Part shown: positions 24,601-36,578 of the stretch, piece by piece | How positions within the stretch are numbered: position 1 is the stretch's first letter | How the letters are laid out: every line of letters begins with the position of its first letter | Source: Malania oleifera | Taxonomy: Eukaryota > Streptophyta > Magnoliopsida > Santalales > Ximeniaceae | Length of the DNA: 64,000 nucleotides | Direction: 5' to 3' | Assembly (NCBI RefSeq): GCF_029873635.1 | Contig: NC_080422.1 | Span: 18,444,049 to 18,508,048, forward strand | Translations under genes and position numbers: made by a program | The notes under the pieces: generated by a model | The model's input: the letters and a program-made list of their open reading frames with translations, nothing else | What the model was told of the DNA's origin: nothing | Database searches by the model: none

Positions 24601-27600
24601 TAAAATAAAGAAATCATGATTTCAACAAGTATCCAAATGTGTCGCATTAATAAATCATTCTGATGACAAGAACCAACAATCATGCATAACACTACAGCTT
24701 TTCTTCTAATACCCCTATTATCCTTCACTTCTCACACAAATTTGAAATTGCTAACCTATAGTCGAAAACAGGCAAAAGCGCTTTTCAATTGATCCAAAAT
24801 GAAACTTCGAATGGCAAAAAAGAAAATAATTTCAATAAATTCAGAAGAAATTTTAAAACTTTATAAAATAAAGCTACTTAACCATGGTGATGCAGATTCA
24901 TAATTACCACAAAATGCTAATGCCCTAGTGAACCACAAATTGGTACAAACGTTCCAAAACATGGTTACATTTCAATTCCAGATATTAAATCTAGTGATCC
25001 AAAGTTTGAATTCAACGAACTCTACATGCCATTTTTATAATAAAAGGTCCAGCATTATCACCTTATAATTTTATTCTCACTTCACCAGAGAAAAACTCTT
25101 TTATATTAGATTAAGAACAATCCCAACATCCTCTCTTGAATATAACAGTAATCACACATGTCCTCTCTTAAATATGTGCAATCACACATTTTTGCCCAAT
25201 ATATCCATATATATACCCCTAACCTACCCATTTAGAGAATGTGCCATACAGCAATCCTGCTCCCATTCTAGAAAACACAACATTCTGCATTCTAGATAAC
25301 ATTGTGAAGAATACACTACTCTGAATCAGCAGTAGTTATACTCTCATTTAGCAATTTTAACCACAACTCTCCTCCAATTTCTTGGCAATTAGATAAAGCA
25401 TAAAGGCTGTGTTCAGTAATAGGGAATGAAACTCAGAGAAATAAGACTGCTAGAGGAATTGATTACCCATTCCTAAGCTGGAATATATATATATATATAT
25501 GGAGTAACCATCTGTTTCCTTAGGTTGTTAAACGTCATGTTTGATATTAATTTGTCAGAATGGATATAGAAGTGTAAATTTACAATTAAAAAAATTAAGA
25601 TCATTTGCCATCTGGAAATGGAATGGCATCCCTAGCCCCATTTCAAGAAACTGATTCTCCAACTCAAGCTGAATGGCATTCCTGAATATCACATAACGTT
25701 TCCTGGACTCAACAAATTTTGCATTCCCAGTCTTTCATTCCAATAACCCTGCCATACTGGGCCAAGGTGCTCAAAAGCTCATTTCAATCTCAATTCCTTC
25801 GAGCCATTCCCATTCTTTCATTCCAATAACCCTTTGACATACTGAGCCTAAGTGCTCAAAAGCTCATTTCAATCTCAATTCTTTTGAGCCCAAAGGAAAA
25901 CATGAGGTGAAAGTGGAACTTCTTTATGATGTTAAGAAGACATGTCCACACACACTCTCGCACATACACCAAGGAAATCATATACACTGAAGCCCTAAAT
26001 ACAATGCCACTTAAAAGCATTAAAAATTATTACAATGCACCATGCATGCAATCTAAAGACCATAACGGAAACAACACTGTTGACGTAAAGACAAGAATAC
26101 AACAGAACAATTCAATGGCATGAACCAAAACATCAAACCCACAAGTTCACTCATACACCAAAGTGTCTTGAAACGTGGAAAATCACTCAACATAATATCT
26201 GTAGTTTGACAATCCTACGGTCCTACCATAATATTCCTTTAAATAACAGATGGCCTTCCCAGAAAATAGCAAAACAATAACAGCAAAGACGATGACGACG
26301 ACAATCACAACACAAGTCTAAAACTAAAAGCCTAGAATAAAAGGAAGGTAATGCCAAAAAGAAAGTAATGCATTTTAAGTCCATCTAGTGTTGGTAAAAT
26401 GCATTGAAACATAATTCCATTTATCAACCAGCCTATGATTTATTGATTAACTAAATTCATGATAGGTGGGTCAAAAGGGTGACAATAGTTTGGGTGTTTA
26501 TATCAGTTTAGGACAAACTTCTACAATGAATTTAAAGGAAAGATCTGGCTCCACCTTTTCATGTTTGAACATCACTAATTATAATTTAGACTCATCTAGT
26601 TTCTACAATTTTCTTCAGCAAATAGTTAATGCATGCATAATGTCCATGAACACCTCCTTTTAATCAAGTTCATCCAGGCACCCAGCTTACTAGCCTGATT
26701 GACATATATAGCCATACATGAACACTTAGTTATCATTCATCGCCTCAGGTGAAGGAGGTGCAGTTCTATCATTTCAGTTTAAAAAAAAAAAAATGAATAG
26801 CTCTATTGTACTCTAGTCCTGCATGTGGTAATGATAAATTTCATGAACAAACCATTTTGGACTCAAAGGTTGCTTGCATCCTTCTAATTTGATGGACCAT
26901 AATTATATTAAATCCGATCTGAAGGATGCAAGCAACCTTTCGAGTCCAGAAGTGCTCCATTCATCAACTCCCCCATTACAGTATGAGGCACAAGAGCATC
27001 AGAGGCATCATTTTCAGTAAAATAGAGATATCCATAATAACTGCATCTCCTTAGCCTGACACAGCCCCATATCATGCTCTAACAGATAAACTGTCCTTTG
27101 ATTGTCCAATTCTCCTTCAGTTATTTAAGGAAGCTCTATAGTAAAAGAACATTGGTTTAACCAAGTGTAAAAAGGGAAAAATCATCATAATTTTGTCTTT
27201 TTCCTTGAAGGGTAAGGGGGAGGAACAAGTGGATAACAAACAAAGCCTAACAAATGAAGCATCACTCACTCAAAACTAAAATTAGTATGATTAAAATGAA
27301 GATGAACAAGAGCACATAATGACTTCACGCCCTTTTTCAACACATGAAACCGAATCAAATTCTGAAAAGAAGAAGATAACATCATAACAATCAAACAGCC
27401 AAAAAGTTAGAAATGTCACACAAATTCCATATTTCCTACCAGTTGTTGGGCATAAAACACGCTATCCACTCCAGTACCTTAAACTAGAAAAATATACATC
27501 ATCAAAATCCTCAACACAGTAGAACAAATCCCAATTAATTAACTTTTAATACAAAGGTAGATTTCACACTGACCAACCATATAGGTTAGTACTATTAAAC

Positions 27601-28550
27601 AATCATTGCACGATTCCAGACTCATTTGGAAACTGTGAAGTTCAAACATAAGATGAAAAACTATTGAATCAAAAGCTCAGGTTAGCTATGCACTCAAAAT
27701 CAAACCTCAAACTAAAAAATTTTAACTACCAAGCAGGAAGAGGAATTTTAGAAACAAATAATTCCACAATAAGAAAACAAGAGATGATCACCTGATTTGC
27801 AAAACCCCAAAACAAAACCGAGATAACCACACTTCCCCAAAGCTCGGCCATGACATAGAACAAACAGAAACTCCAGATCCTCATAATTGCAAGCGGGCCA
27901 AGAAACCTTGGGCCAAGCGCGGCGAGAAGCTTATCCGCGAGGGCTGTAGGGTGGACGAAGTGGCTGAGAGGATACAAAACAAACCCAAATGCCCCGAAAA
28001 AGGCGATGAAGGGAAGGATAACAGTGTAGAAAAGGGCCTGCTTAGACAATACATTAGCCAATTTGGTGTACAACAGCATAAACCCAACAGCCATGGGCAA
28101 GTTCACCCAAGTTTTTAGGAATGGTATAATCTCTGCGCTACTTCCCTGGGCTGTCACGACCAACACATCCTTTGTGTCTCTGAGGATTGTGTAATTGAAA
28201 AGTATACAAAAGAACATCAATCCAAGTGGGATAATCTTCTTGAGCGTCAAAATATCAATACCCAAGAACTTGGGTTGCTCTATTTCCCCAAACAAGGTTT
28301 GCCCATCAGCTGCGGCTGCAGCCTCGGCTCTGCAGATATGCAAAACTCTCTCCTTCTTGCAAACCCCGCGCCTTTTTTGGACAAACCCATGAAATTTTTG
28401 GAACCCATTACCAGATAGAGGAAACCCACCAAGGGTTTTGGGTTTAAGAGCGAGAAATCTGTGCCTGAGACTCTGCTGCGGGTTTAAAGCCCTGGGTTTG
28501 GGGTTTGCAGGCAGAGAGAGAAGCCCTTTGGTCTGCAGCACAGCCTCCAT
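21629..28550 (-). CDS. NTT: Plastidic ATP/ADP antiporter (NTT/AATP family)
   Basis: Five exons: 28550-27792, 24331-24077, 22791-22648, 22570-22223 and 21970-21629. All are phase 0 with GT-AG sites, giving 615 residues. Arabidopsis members are about 620, so it looks complete. The protein sits in the plastid inner envelope and exchanges cytosolic ATP for stromal ADP; it is related to the nucleotide carriers of Rickettsia and Chlamydia. Residues 1 to about 80 form a serine/basic-rich transit peptide (MEAVLQTKGLLSLP), followed by about 12 membrane segments. Residues reported as essential in the Arabidopsis protein are at the matching places: K146 (PFLKTW), E236 (AELWGS), E376 (INLVEVTWKSK) and K518 (NPLGKSGG). 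The tail is acidic and serine-rich. Intron 1 is 3460 bp; it and intron 2 contain several repeats listed separately. Nothing suggests decay. Confidence 0.96.
22940..23155. repeat. Two-copy tandem repeat, about 109 bp, in intron 2 of the carrier gene
   Basis: Phrases such as TTTTGGCACCCAT...CTCTATGGT...GTTCGAAGTAGT recur about 109 bp later with scattered changes. It is an old tandem duplication with no coding sense. Confidence 0.75.
23238..23385. repeat. Two-copy tandem repeat, 71 bp, in intron 2 of the carrier gene
   Basis: AAACTGTACATATCAAGAA begins at 23241 and again at 23312, followed by similar AATAATAAAAAATGAA and TCATTTAAT phrases. It lies next to the 109 bp pair. Confidence 0.75.
25731..25895. 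repeat. Two-copy tandem repeat, 83 bp, in intron 1 of the carrier gene
   Basis: TCTTTCATTCCAATAACCCT starts at 25731 and 25814. Both copies continue with GTGCTCAAAAGCTCATTTCA and end near GAGCC. They are highly similar, so the duplication is fairly recent. Confidence 0.85.
26859..26947. repeat. Hairpin-forming inverted repeat in intron 1 of the carrier gene
   Basis: The left arm 26859-26884 (GGACTCAAAGGTTGCTTGCA...) and right arm 26921-26947 are near-perfect reverse complements, differing by one extra base, across a 36 bp loop. It could be a foldback element or a precursor-like hairpin. No terminal features of a known transposon family are visible. Confidence 0.8.
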
Positions 28551-28675
28551 GTCTCTCCTATGCCTCTTCAGAACATAAGAGAGACAGGCAAAAATAAAGA
28601 GAAAGATAGGGTGGCTGGAGAAGATTGATTTTTCTCAGAGAAGCCCGGTGGAGAAACGAATATCTTTTATATATC
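28551..28675 (-). promoter_or_regulatory. Core promoter and leader of the ATP/ADP carrier gene
   Basis: The minus strand reads ATATATAAAA at about 28664-28675, roughly 115 bp upstream of the start codon. A start site near 28635 would give a leader of about 85 bases. The placement fits a TATA promoter. Confidence 0.6.
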
Positions 28676-30089
28676 AGCGGAAGACGATGAACCCAAACCC
28701 TGAAAGGGTTGAAGAAAGGCTAAAAATAAAAATAAAAATAAAAATAAAAAAACAAAATAAATAAAAATAATGAACAATAAATGTGAGGAAGAGACACCAC
28801 GCAGTCAAGCATTCGCTCACATGCTCTGATGCCCAGATTTCATTTCGCCATAAAAAGGGATTAATTAGTGTGGACAAGTGGAAAAAACAAAAAAACAAAA
28901 AAATTATTTCTCAAGCTAATGGTTAATCCCCAACTAAGCGAAAATGTGACACAGAAACAGTGAAGAAAAGAAGAGCACTGCCCCGCAACAAATGATACGA
29001 TGCCCAAAATGGCCCTGCCTTGTGAAATGGCTAAAACACCCCTATGTATTTTTGCTACACAAAAATATTTTTTTATTTATGCTTTTTTAATATTTATATT
29101 GGCATAATGAGGTGGCCTGTGAAGGGTATGTGAAGCTGCCAACCCAAATTATTAAGCCGAGCTACATTTGGGGGAGGCTTGTAGGAGTGTAGGGTAGGGG
29201 TCCGATGAGATGGCCCATGGGCTAATGGTAGGTTAAACCTTTTGGGTTTAATTTAACATTTTACACCTATCTATATATATATAACTTTCTTTCTCAAAAA
29301 ATTTATATATATGTTTATATATATGTGTGTGTATGTGTGTGTATTGGCCATTCAACTGCATTTTGTTGTACAGCTCAAGTGTTTAATTTTTCTTAGGGAA
29401 AGTATTTTTCTTTTCTAATAAATCTTTATTTTTTAATGTTTTAAATGCAATAATTAAATTCTCATGATTTTATGCTTAATCAATCATTTGATTTAAGAAA
29501 TTAGGATTCTCAAAATTGATATTCATTCCAAATATTTTACATAAACTGCATATAATTTTTTTTAAAATAATAGTTGTGTTTGCATAACATTATTATCTTA
29601 ATTATTTCAAGTGCTTAGTATTCATAACAAGATATTATATTTGGGGTATTAAAGTTTTAGACATCTACTTTTTTGAACAAACATGTAATTACTTTTATCT
29701 AAAATTCTCCAAAATAATATTTAAAAAATTGCAACACTTTATAAATCCAGCTTTGAGAATAAAAAGATGAAGGATTAAGGAAGTAAGTTTGTAATTGAGT
29801 AAACTTTTAGAACTTTATTACATAATTTATTATTTTATTCTAACAATTTTTAATTCTTGCTTGAAGAAGATGCTCAATTTCCAAATTAATGCAAATATAA
29901 TACTTGTCATTGACATGATCTCACACATTAATTATAACTTTAACTTTGGTTTCGATAGGAATTTAAGAAAATGCCAAATTGAGAGTTTTTTCCTATTTTG
30001 AACACCACAAACTTTGTATGCATCTAAATTAGTTCTTTTATTTTCTTTTCTTTTCTTTTCTTTTTAATTAAATGAAACACAACCATCAA
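28676..30089. other. Upstream flank of the carrier gene and AT-rich spacer
   Basis: It contains an (AAAAAT)n-like run at 28720-28760, a (GT)n near 29325-29343 and A/T-rich sequence. No gene seen. Confidence 0.55.
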
Positions 30090-30844
30090 AGCCAGATTCA
30101 GCCCGAGGCAGTTGACAGAGAGGGAATGGCAGCTCCCGAATAAGAAAGGATGAGGTTTTGATGAAAAACGGGTAAAACACTTAAAAAACAGAGTCGTCAC
30201 GTTTTTTAAAAAAAAAAACACTGGAATTCTACTAAAAATCAAAACATGAGTTTGAGAGTATATTTTTGTGAGGGAAAGGTATTAGCACTCTGTACGATAC
30301 CCTGTTCGTAGAACGATTACCACAATTACGTAAGTGTTGCCTTCAAAACGAAAAGAAAAAAAAAAATGAAAGAGAGAAAATACTTTCTTGCTCATCCAGT
30401 AACAAAATCACTATCTGAGCACTCCAATATGGATTTGAGAAACCCAGAGCATTGCTCTAAAAGGGTTAGCCTATGAACCCTAAATTTTGGTAAAAATGTG
30501 ATGATGGTGATGGCTAATAAATACATAAAAACAATTGGTTTTGAAAATGTTAGACTTACATCGTTGACTTGAAAATCAAAGTTTTAGAAAATGGAAACCT
30601 GACTTGTATTACTGATAAATGAAGTAGGTAAATGAAATGTGTGAGTTTTGAAGAAGAGTGATGATTTGAAAAATGTGATAAGATGCATGAGTTTTGAAAA
30701 TTTAGGGTTTTATTATTGGTGTTATTTAAATTTGAGAAAATACTATGCAAAAAACATATTTTTGGAAATTTTTTTTTAATTTCGATAAGAAATGAGATGT
30801 TATTAGATAAACTCCTCCTCATAACTAATATAGGTGTGGTCTAA

Positions 30845-30881
<37 letters not shown>

Positions 30882-31538
30882 CAAACAAATTAATCAAATT
30901 TGAGCAAAAAGAGTCTTTAAAACATCTTAGGTTTTCAACATTTTTCTGAAATTTTCTAATCTTTTTAAAGACTTTGTTTCCATTTTATTTATTTTTTAGT
31001 ATTTTTATTTTTTTCATTTTTTTTGTTATCTAAGTCAAATACTCAAAAAAAATTATTTATTTATTTATTTTTTAATATTTTTCCTAATTTTTCTGATTTT
31101 TTACAATTTTTCTAAATTTTTAAAAATTTAAAATTAAATTTTTTTTTTAACTGAAATAGCTACTCAAGACGAATTAGACCGATTCAACTAGTTTGAACTA
31201 GATCAAGGGGTCAGCTCAAGTTGACCCAGGCAAACCAGGTTGACTTAGTTGGAGAAGAGGTATCACATGTCAGCCAGTGATGGCGACATGTGGCGCTGAT
31301 ATTTTATTTTTATTTTTTTTGAATTTACTGTAGCAGGGTGACGTTAGCATGACGTCACCTATCACGTGGCAAGCTATGACAGGCATTAGGGGTTTGACAC
31401 GAATCACTAACGTGGCAGTAGTCGACCGTCTAGAGAAAATACACATTGGATGGCTAGGGTCACACTACATCACTCCCCAAATGTGTTGTCCTGTGCGTCG
31501 CACATGTCATCGTCTGTATAGTGACATGTGTCTCACTA

Positions 31539-31574
<36 letters not shown>

Positions 31575-33340
31575 TTTGTTGTTGTTGTTGTTGTTTTTTA
31601 CTTCTTTTTTTCGAATACACTCTCCCTCTATCTTTCTCTTCTCTATCTCTCCCTTTCTATTCCTCTCGTCCCTTTCTACTCCTCACTCTTTCTCTCTCTC
31701 TTTCTCTCACACAACTTTCTCTCTCTCTCTCTCTCTCTCATTCCTCTCTCTCTCTCCACTCCTTAATTTCTCTTTCTGTTCTCTCTTCGCTCTTCACTCT
31801 ATTTCTCTCGCACAACTCTCTTTCTGTCTCTCTTTATTCTTTCTTTCTTGTTTTCGATCTCTCTCTTTCAATATCTTTCTCTTTCTTTCAATTTCGCATA
31901 ACTCTCTCTCTATTCTTCTCTCGCTCTTGTTTTTGATCTCTCTCTCAACCTCTTTTTCTTTCTTTTAATTTTTCACAACTCTCTCTCTCTTCTTCTTCCT
32001 GTACTCTCTCTCTCTCTCTCTCTCTACTTTTCTTCATTTTTTTCAATTTCTTTCTATTTGCATTTTGTTCTTCTTTGTAATTCTGCCAATTTATTTTATA
32101 GATTGAAGTACAAATCTATGAAGACAGAGTGTTGAATTCTCTTTGAAAATTTTCCTAGTTGTTCCTATGGATTTTCTTTGAGTCCAAACAAGGAAGGTTA
32201 GGGTTTTGGTTAACCCAAATTAGAATTGACTTCGAGCTTGAGTTAAGGTTGCAATAGGGTTTAGGTTAAGTTACATTGGGCCAACATACCTGGCTTCGAA
32301 TTGAACTTTGGGCCTTAGGCTGTATGCGTAGGTATTGGGCTGGCTTGTTTGCTTTATATTTGGGCTAAATTAATTTAAGTCCAATTGGGCTTGACCTAGC
32401 AGAACTAAAATGGGCTTGGGTTTTTTAATTGGGCTTCAAGTAGTTAGGTTGTGAATTTTTGGGTAAATGGGGTTGTGTTAAACTCTATTAGACTATTGGG
32501 CTAATGGGCTTGGGCCTAATTGGATGAGGCTCGGCAAATTGGGCCGAAGCCAATGGGGCTCAATTTGAGAATGACTTGGTCTGAAGTTTAATGGATTTAG
32601 GTCAATAAGTCAACAAATTTAGGTCAAAGTTGACCTAGGTCCTAGGTCTTTTGACTTGGACCTGGATTCCCAGATCGAATCTAGGATATTCATATATGGG
32701 CTTTGGACCTAGATCTATAAACATGTGTATTCTAGTTTTCAGGTCTGGCTCAAATATCTGTGTCTGTTTAAGGATTTTCTGAGGAATTTTTGGTTTTTTA
32801 ATTTGAATAAACTTATAAAATTAAACTCTAACATCTAAAAATTTCTGCAAAATTACCCAATCATGCATTTTGTCAATTTTAAGAAAAATAGATCATGCAT
32901 TTAAATAAATCATGACATACCTTTTTAATTCCTTCTTCTTTTCCTTTATTCTTTCTGTTGTCGCCTATGTCCCTTCTTATCTATTTCTCCCCACTTTCTG
33001 CTTCAGCTTGCACCTTTGTTCCTCAATTCGAAATCCTCATGTTTGTAGACCCCTAATGCCAACCCTCTAGCCTCTTTTAGAACTCAATCTCTCAATCTCT
33101 TAGTTTTTTCCCAATCTCAGCACCCAATTCTTTCTTGATTTGAATGAGTCATTTCTCTCTTTTTCTATTTATATGTATGTCCTCTACCCTTCTGTAGGGA
33201 GATCAATTCAATCAATTTTAATTTGATTCATCAGAATTTAACTAAATAATCAAATTTAAGTTAAATTGCTCAATTTACTATGCATTCTAATTAAACCCAC
33301 ATGTCTAATTTCCCTTTTCCTTTTGTGCTTACAAGTATGT
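30090..33340. mobile_element. Probable Ty3/gypsy Tat/Ogre-type LTR debris
   Basis: The phrases AACAGAGTCGTCACG (about 30187) and GAGGGAAAGGTATTAGCACTC (near 30280) resemble the conserved start of Tat/Ogre-type plant LTR regions. What follows is typical of such long LTRs: A/T-rich tracts, (TA)n at 30848-30880, (ATT)n at 31538-31575, long (CT)n at 31620-32030, and a TGGGCTT-rich stretch at 32330-32600. No coding part or clear ends are seen, so the limits are rough. It is a fossil. Confidence 0.4.
31620..32030. repeat. Long CT-rich low-complexity tract
   Basis: About 400 bp dominated by CTCTCT and TTTCTC. The open frames through it (leucine/serine/phenylalanine-rich) come from composition and are not genes. 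Confidence 0.85.
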
Positions 33341-34430
33341 GAAAAGTAAGGTGAACTCCCAAGAGGGGGAGGCGGACGAATTGGGTTTTTTTTTTAAAGA
33401 AATTGCTTTGCTTACTTTGTATTTAAGAATTCCTTAGTTGAATTTTAATCTCGGCAATATATACTTTCAGCAATTTACCAACAACCACGATACTATTAAG
33501 TTTAACCAATATTCAATCTCAAGTTCAAATTTTTAATATTGACACTCAGCTGATTAAATTCCAAAAATCATATTAGGATAGTTTAAAAATAAATTTCAAA
33601 TTTCAAATTCAAAACTTAGATTTTATTCCTTTACTCCAATCAATGAAATATAATTTTTAGATATTTGATTTTTGAAAATTTTTAAATTAAAATACCTTGC
33701 AGCTGTTTTAATATTCAAAATCAGAACTTTGATGAATTTATCATTTAGCCATTGCATGATTCATCACAAGATTTATTACAGTAACTATCATATGAATCTA
33801 TGCATGCAGTATCAATAGAAATAGTAGATGATTCATCATAAGTTATATCAAAAAAAAATTTACCAGAATCATCGCATGCATCATCAATAGATTTATCATT
33901 AGATTCAGTACATGTAATATAACAGCATTCACAACAAGAGTCATCAAAAGAGATAGGTGAGAATTATATACCTCACTGATTGCAAATGTTACATGCTCAT
34001 GATATGTCACTACCTGATCATTTGAGCTTGGAGCTTCTAGAGTGGCAGTTTCTTTTTCCTGGGTCTCTCCATATCTCTTCTTAAGCTCAACCTAAATCTC
34101 ATGTGCACTACTACATGCCATAATCTCATGAAGAATATTAGTATCTAAAGCACAGTACAGTAAATCCATGGCATGTGAATTTGCATACATATTAGTATCA
34201 TTCTCATTAACGGGCATACAAATTCCCTTATCAATCACCTGCTAGGCCCTCCAATTTGTAGATTTTATGAAAACGCTCATGTTGATTTTTTAGTGGGTGT
34301 AATTTATACCATAAAACAATGGAAGACTGGAAGGTGATCGTCCCTCGTCGAATGGTGATACACCAATGAGAGCCATTGCGATCTTTTACAAAAACTGTTA
34401 AGCCTAGTCTAACCTGACTCTGATACGAAT

Positions 34431-36578
34431 TGTTGACTTTGGTATATTCCCAAGAGGGGGGTGAATTGGATATTTAAAAGTTTTTGCCTCCTAGGTTAAA
34501 CCAGATGTTAGTATAATACAACTTAGGTTCCATCTAATCATACACCAATTGCGCAGATAATGATATGCTGAAATTAAATCGTGCACAACATTCACAATAT
34601 AACATACATGTGCGAAAATATAAATTTTGGAAATATAAACAATGCACACACGATATGTTATCGGGGTTCGTCCAATACTGCTTACGTCCCCACCTTGACT
34701 TACCAACACAAGGATTCTACTAATGCTCACTTAATGGGTGGAGCGGCACAGGTTATAATCAGGTTAATTAACGGAACTGACCTCAACCTATAACTGTACC
34801 TTACCAGGATGGTACACTTAACTTTCCTAACCGGGTTTAAGCCAATCTGAGACTATTCAATAGGGTTAGTCCCCCTCTTTAGGCTCATGCCTAGAATATA
34901 ACAAATATTCAATTTTTACGTACACGAAAATGTGCTTCACAATAAGTAGAAATGTACAACAATTCGGCACAGTATAATCAATGCACATCAATAATAGGAA
35001 CTATAAGCTCAGTGATGTAAATGTGTGCAATCAACACTCAAAATAAAGAATATACTCAATCAAGCACAAGAGTGTATCAACAACCTTTTCTTTGAAACAA
35101 TGTATGAAATAATCTCAATATCAATTTAGGATTTCAAAGATGCTAGCAAGATGATTCAAACAAACTTAAAAATATTTTCTTTATGTACTTAGCACAAGAG
35201 ATGTTTGAATGCAAGCTTATAAAAATATTTTACACACAAAAAAATATTGGATAAGAAATCTTACAATATCAATGCAAAGACCCGCAAGTCTCAAAGTTTT
35301 CCCCACACAAGATTTATTAGATTAAATCAGTGTAAAAACTTATGTTTAACTCTCAATATCAAAATCAATCAACAAATGACACAATGAGAGTTTTAAGCAA
35401 ATTGGAGTGGACTATAAACACTCGAGACACTCTCACAAAACTTGGATGATCAAAGAAATGGGTGTATGAGAGTGTATGGGAGTGATAGGAGTAAAATAGG
35501 ATTTGGAAATTGAGAGAGTTTTAACTTAATCCTTTTTTCTAATCACCCCTTAATTGAACAAATGAGGAGATATATATAGGAAAGGGGAAAATTATGACTC
35601 TTAGGGACAAAAGGGTAATTATTAAATTTGTTTTAAAAGTGATTAGAAAAATTAACCCTTGTTTAACCCTATTTACCTAGATTAAAAATTGGATCAACCC
35701 GAGAGTTTCGGGTGCCCGATCCATAGTTCGGTCACCCAAACAAACACACTCAGAAAAGGTTTTTTTTTAAAGTTCGGGTGCCCGAATATGGGCTCGGTTT
35801 GCTGAACCAAAGGCGATTTCAAAAGAACATGGTTTGGGTGCTCGATCCTAAGTTCGGTCTGCCGAACGCATGTGTATGGTCGCCCAAGGCCTTTTAGAAT
35901 GTATAAGTTCGGGTTGCCAAGTTGGTGGGAAAAGTCAGAGTAATGGTTCGGTCACCCGTTGACACTACAGTCAAAAAGGTTCGCTCGCCTGAAACCAAGT
36001 CAACCTTCTAACTAGTTAAAGGTTCGGTTGCCCGAAACTAAGTCAACCTTCTAACTAGTCGAAGGTTCAGTCGCCCAAAGTGTTTTGAACACTAGGGGTT
36101 TGGTTGCCCGAAATCTCACAATTTTGGCCCTTTATGTCCTATTTTAATTCAATTATTTTCCCTGATAATATATATAATATGGAGACAAATTTATGTGTAT
36201 GTGCAAGGACCTAGGGTTTTTTCTAAGGTTTTAGGCATCTTAGCTTAGCCTAAAAAACCTGGCGTCGGTCGACCGTGTCTAAGGTCTCTCGATTTCCATG
36301 TGATGTGCAGGGACCTATGGTCGTTCTAAGGCTTTTGAGCTTGTAGTTCCTATATGCATAATATGCATATTATTACAGATCCATTTGAAATGAAATTATT
36401 ACAAAACCAATAATATTACAACAAATAATAAATGTGTCGGGGTCTTCATATTTCTTCAAGTTGTTACATGCTATCAATGTGATCCAGCTTAGTATGATCC
36501 TGCATATAAACTTGAAAGTCATCAAATACCAAGAGTATTTCCCATTATCAAAATCGGGTGTGACCTATAAGGTCAATA
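34431..36578 (-). repeat. SIRE-type LTR
   Basis: 2148 bp. It is related along its length to the solo LTR at 56625-58736 in the opposite orientation: GACCTTATAGGTCAC at the U3 start, GGTGAATTGG at the U5 end. TATA box at 35571-35578 (minus sense). Palindrome array at 35706-36113, upstream of it. Confidence 0.8.
35706..36113. repeat. TTCGG-N-GCCCGAA array in the SIRE-type LTR
   Basis: About a dozen variants of TTCGGGTGCCCGAA or TTCGGTCGCCCGAA. Several come in pairs whose starts are 19-22 bp apart (35707/35727, 35773/35793, 35834/35853/35875). They lie upstream of the LTR TATA box in transcription sense. Confidence 0.75.

Larger units (their letters stand above)
33720..36578 (-). mobile_element. 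SIRE-type Ty1/copia element, 5' part, broken fossil
   Basis: In minus-strand order: a 2.1 kb LTR (34431-36578), a primer site at about 34413-34426 (CGTATCAGAGTCAGG), then decayed gag (FDEGRSPSSLPLFYGINY, MSVFIKS, VNENDT, HAMDLLYCALD, SSAHEI, KKRYGETQEKE) to about 33720. These phrases match SIRE-lineage gag. The LTR end reading CCCAAGAGGGGGGTGAATTGG across the primer side is another SIRE habit. It has several breaks, and no pol remains are visible. Confidence 0.7.

Noticed and set aside
26859-26947. Calling the intronic hairpin a microRNA gene
   Set aside because: A stem alone is not enough. I cannot see strand bias, mismatched-duplex features or a target from sequence by eye, so it is listed only as a repeat and a finding.
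31349-31968. 195- and 130-residue plus-strand frames rich in Ser, Leu and Phe
   Set aside because: They are composition artefacts of the (ATT)n and (CT)n tracts in the Tat-like debris.
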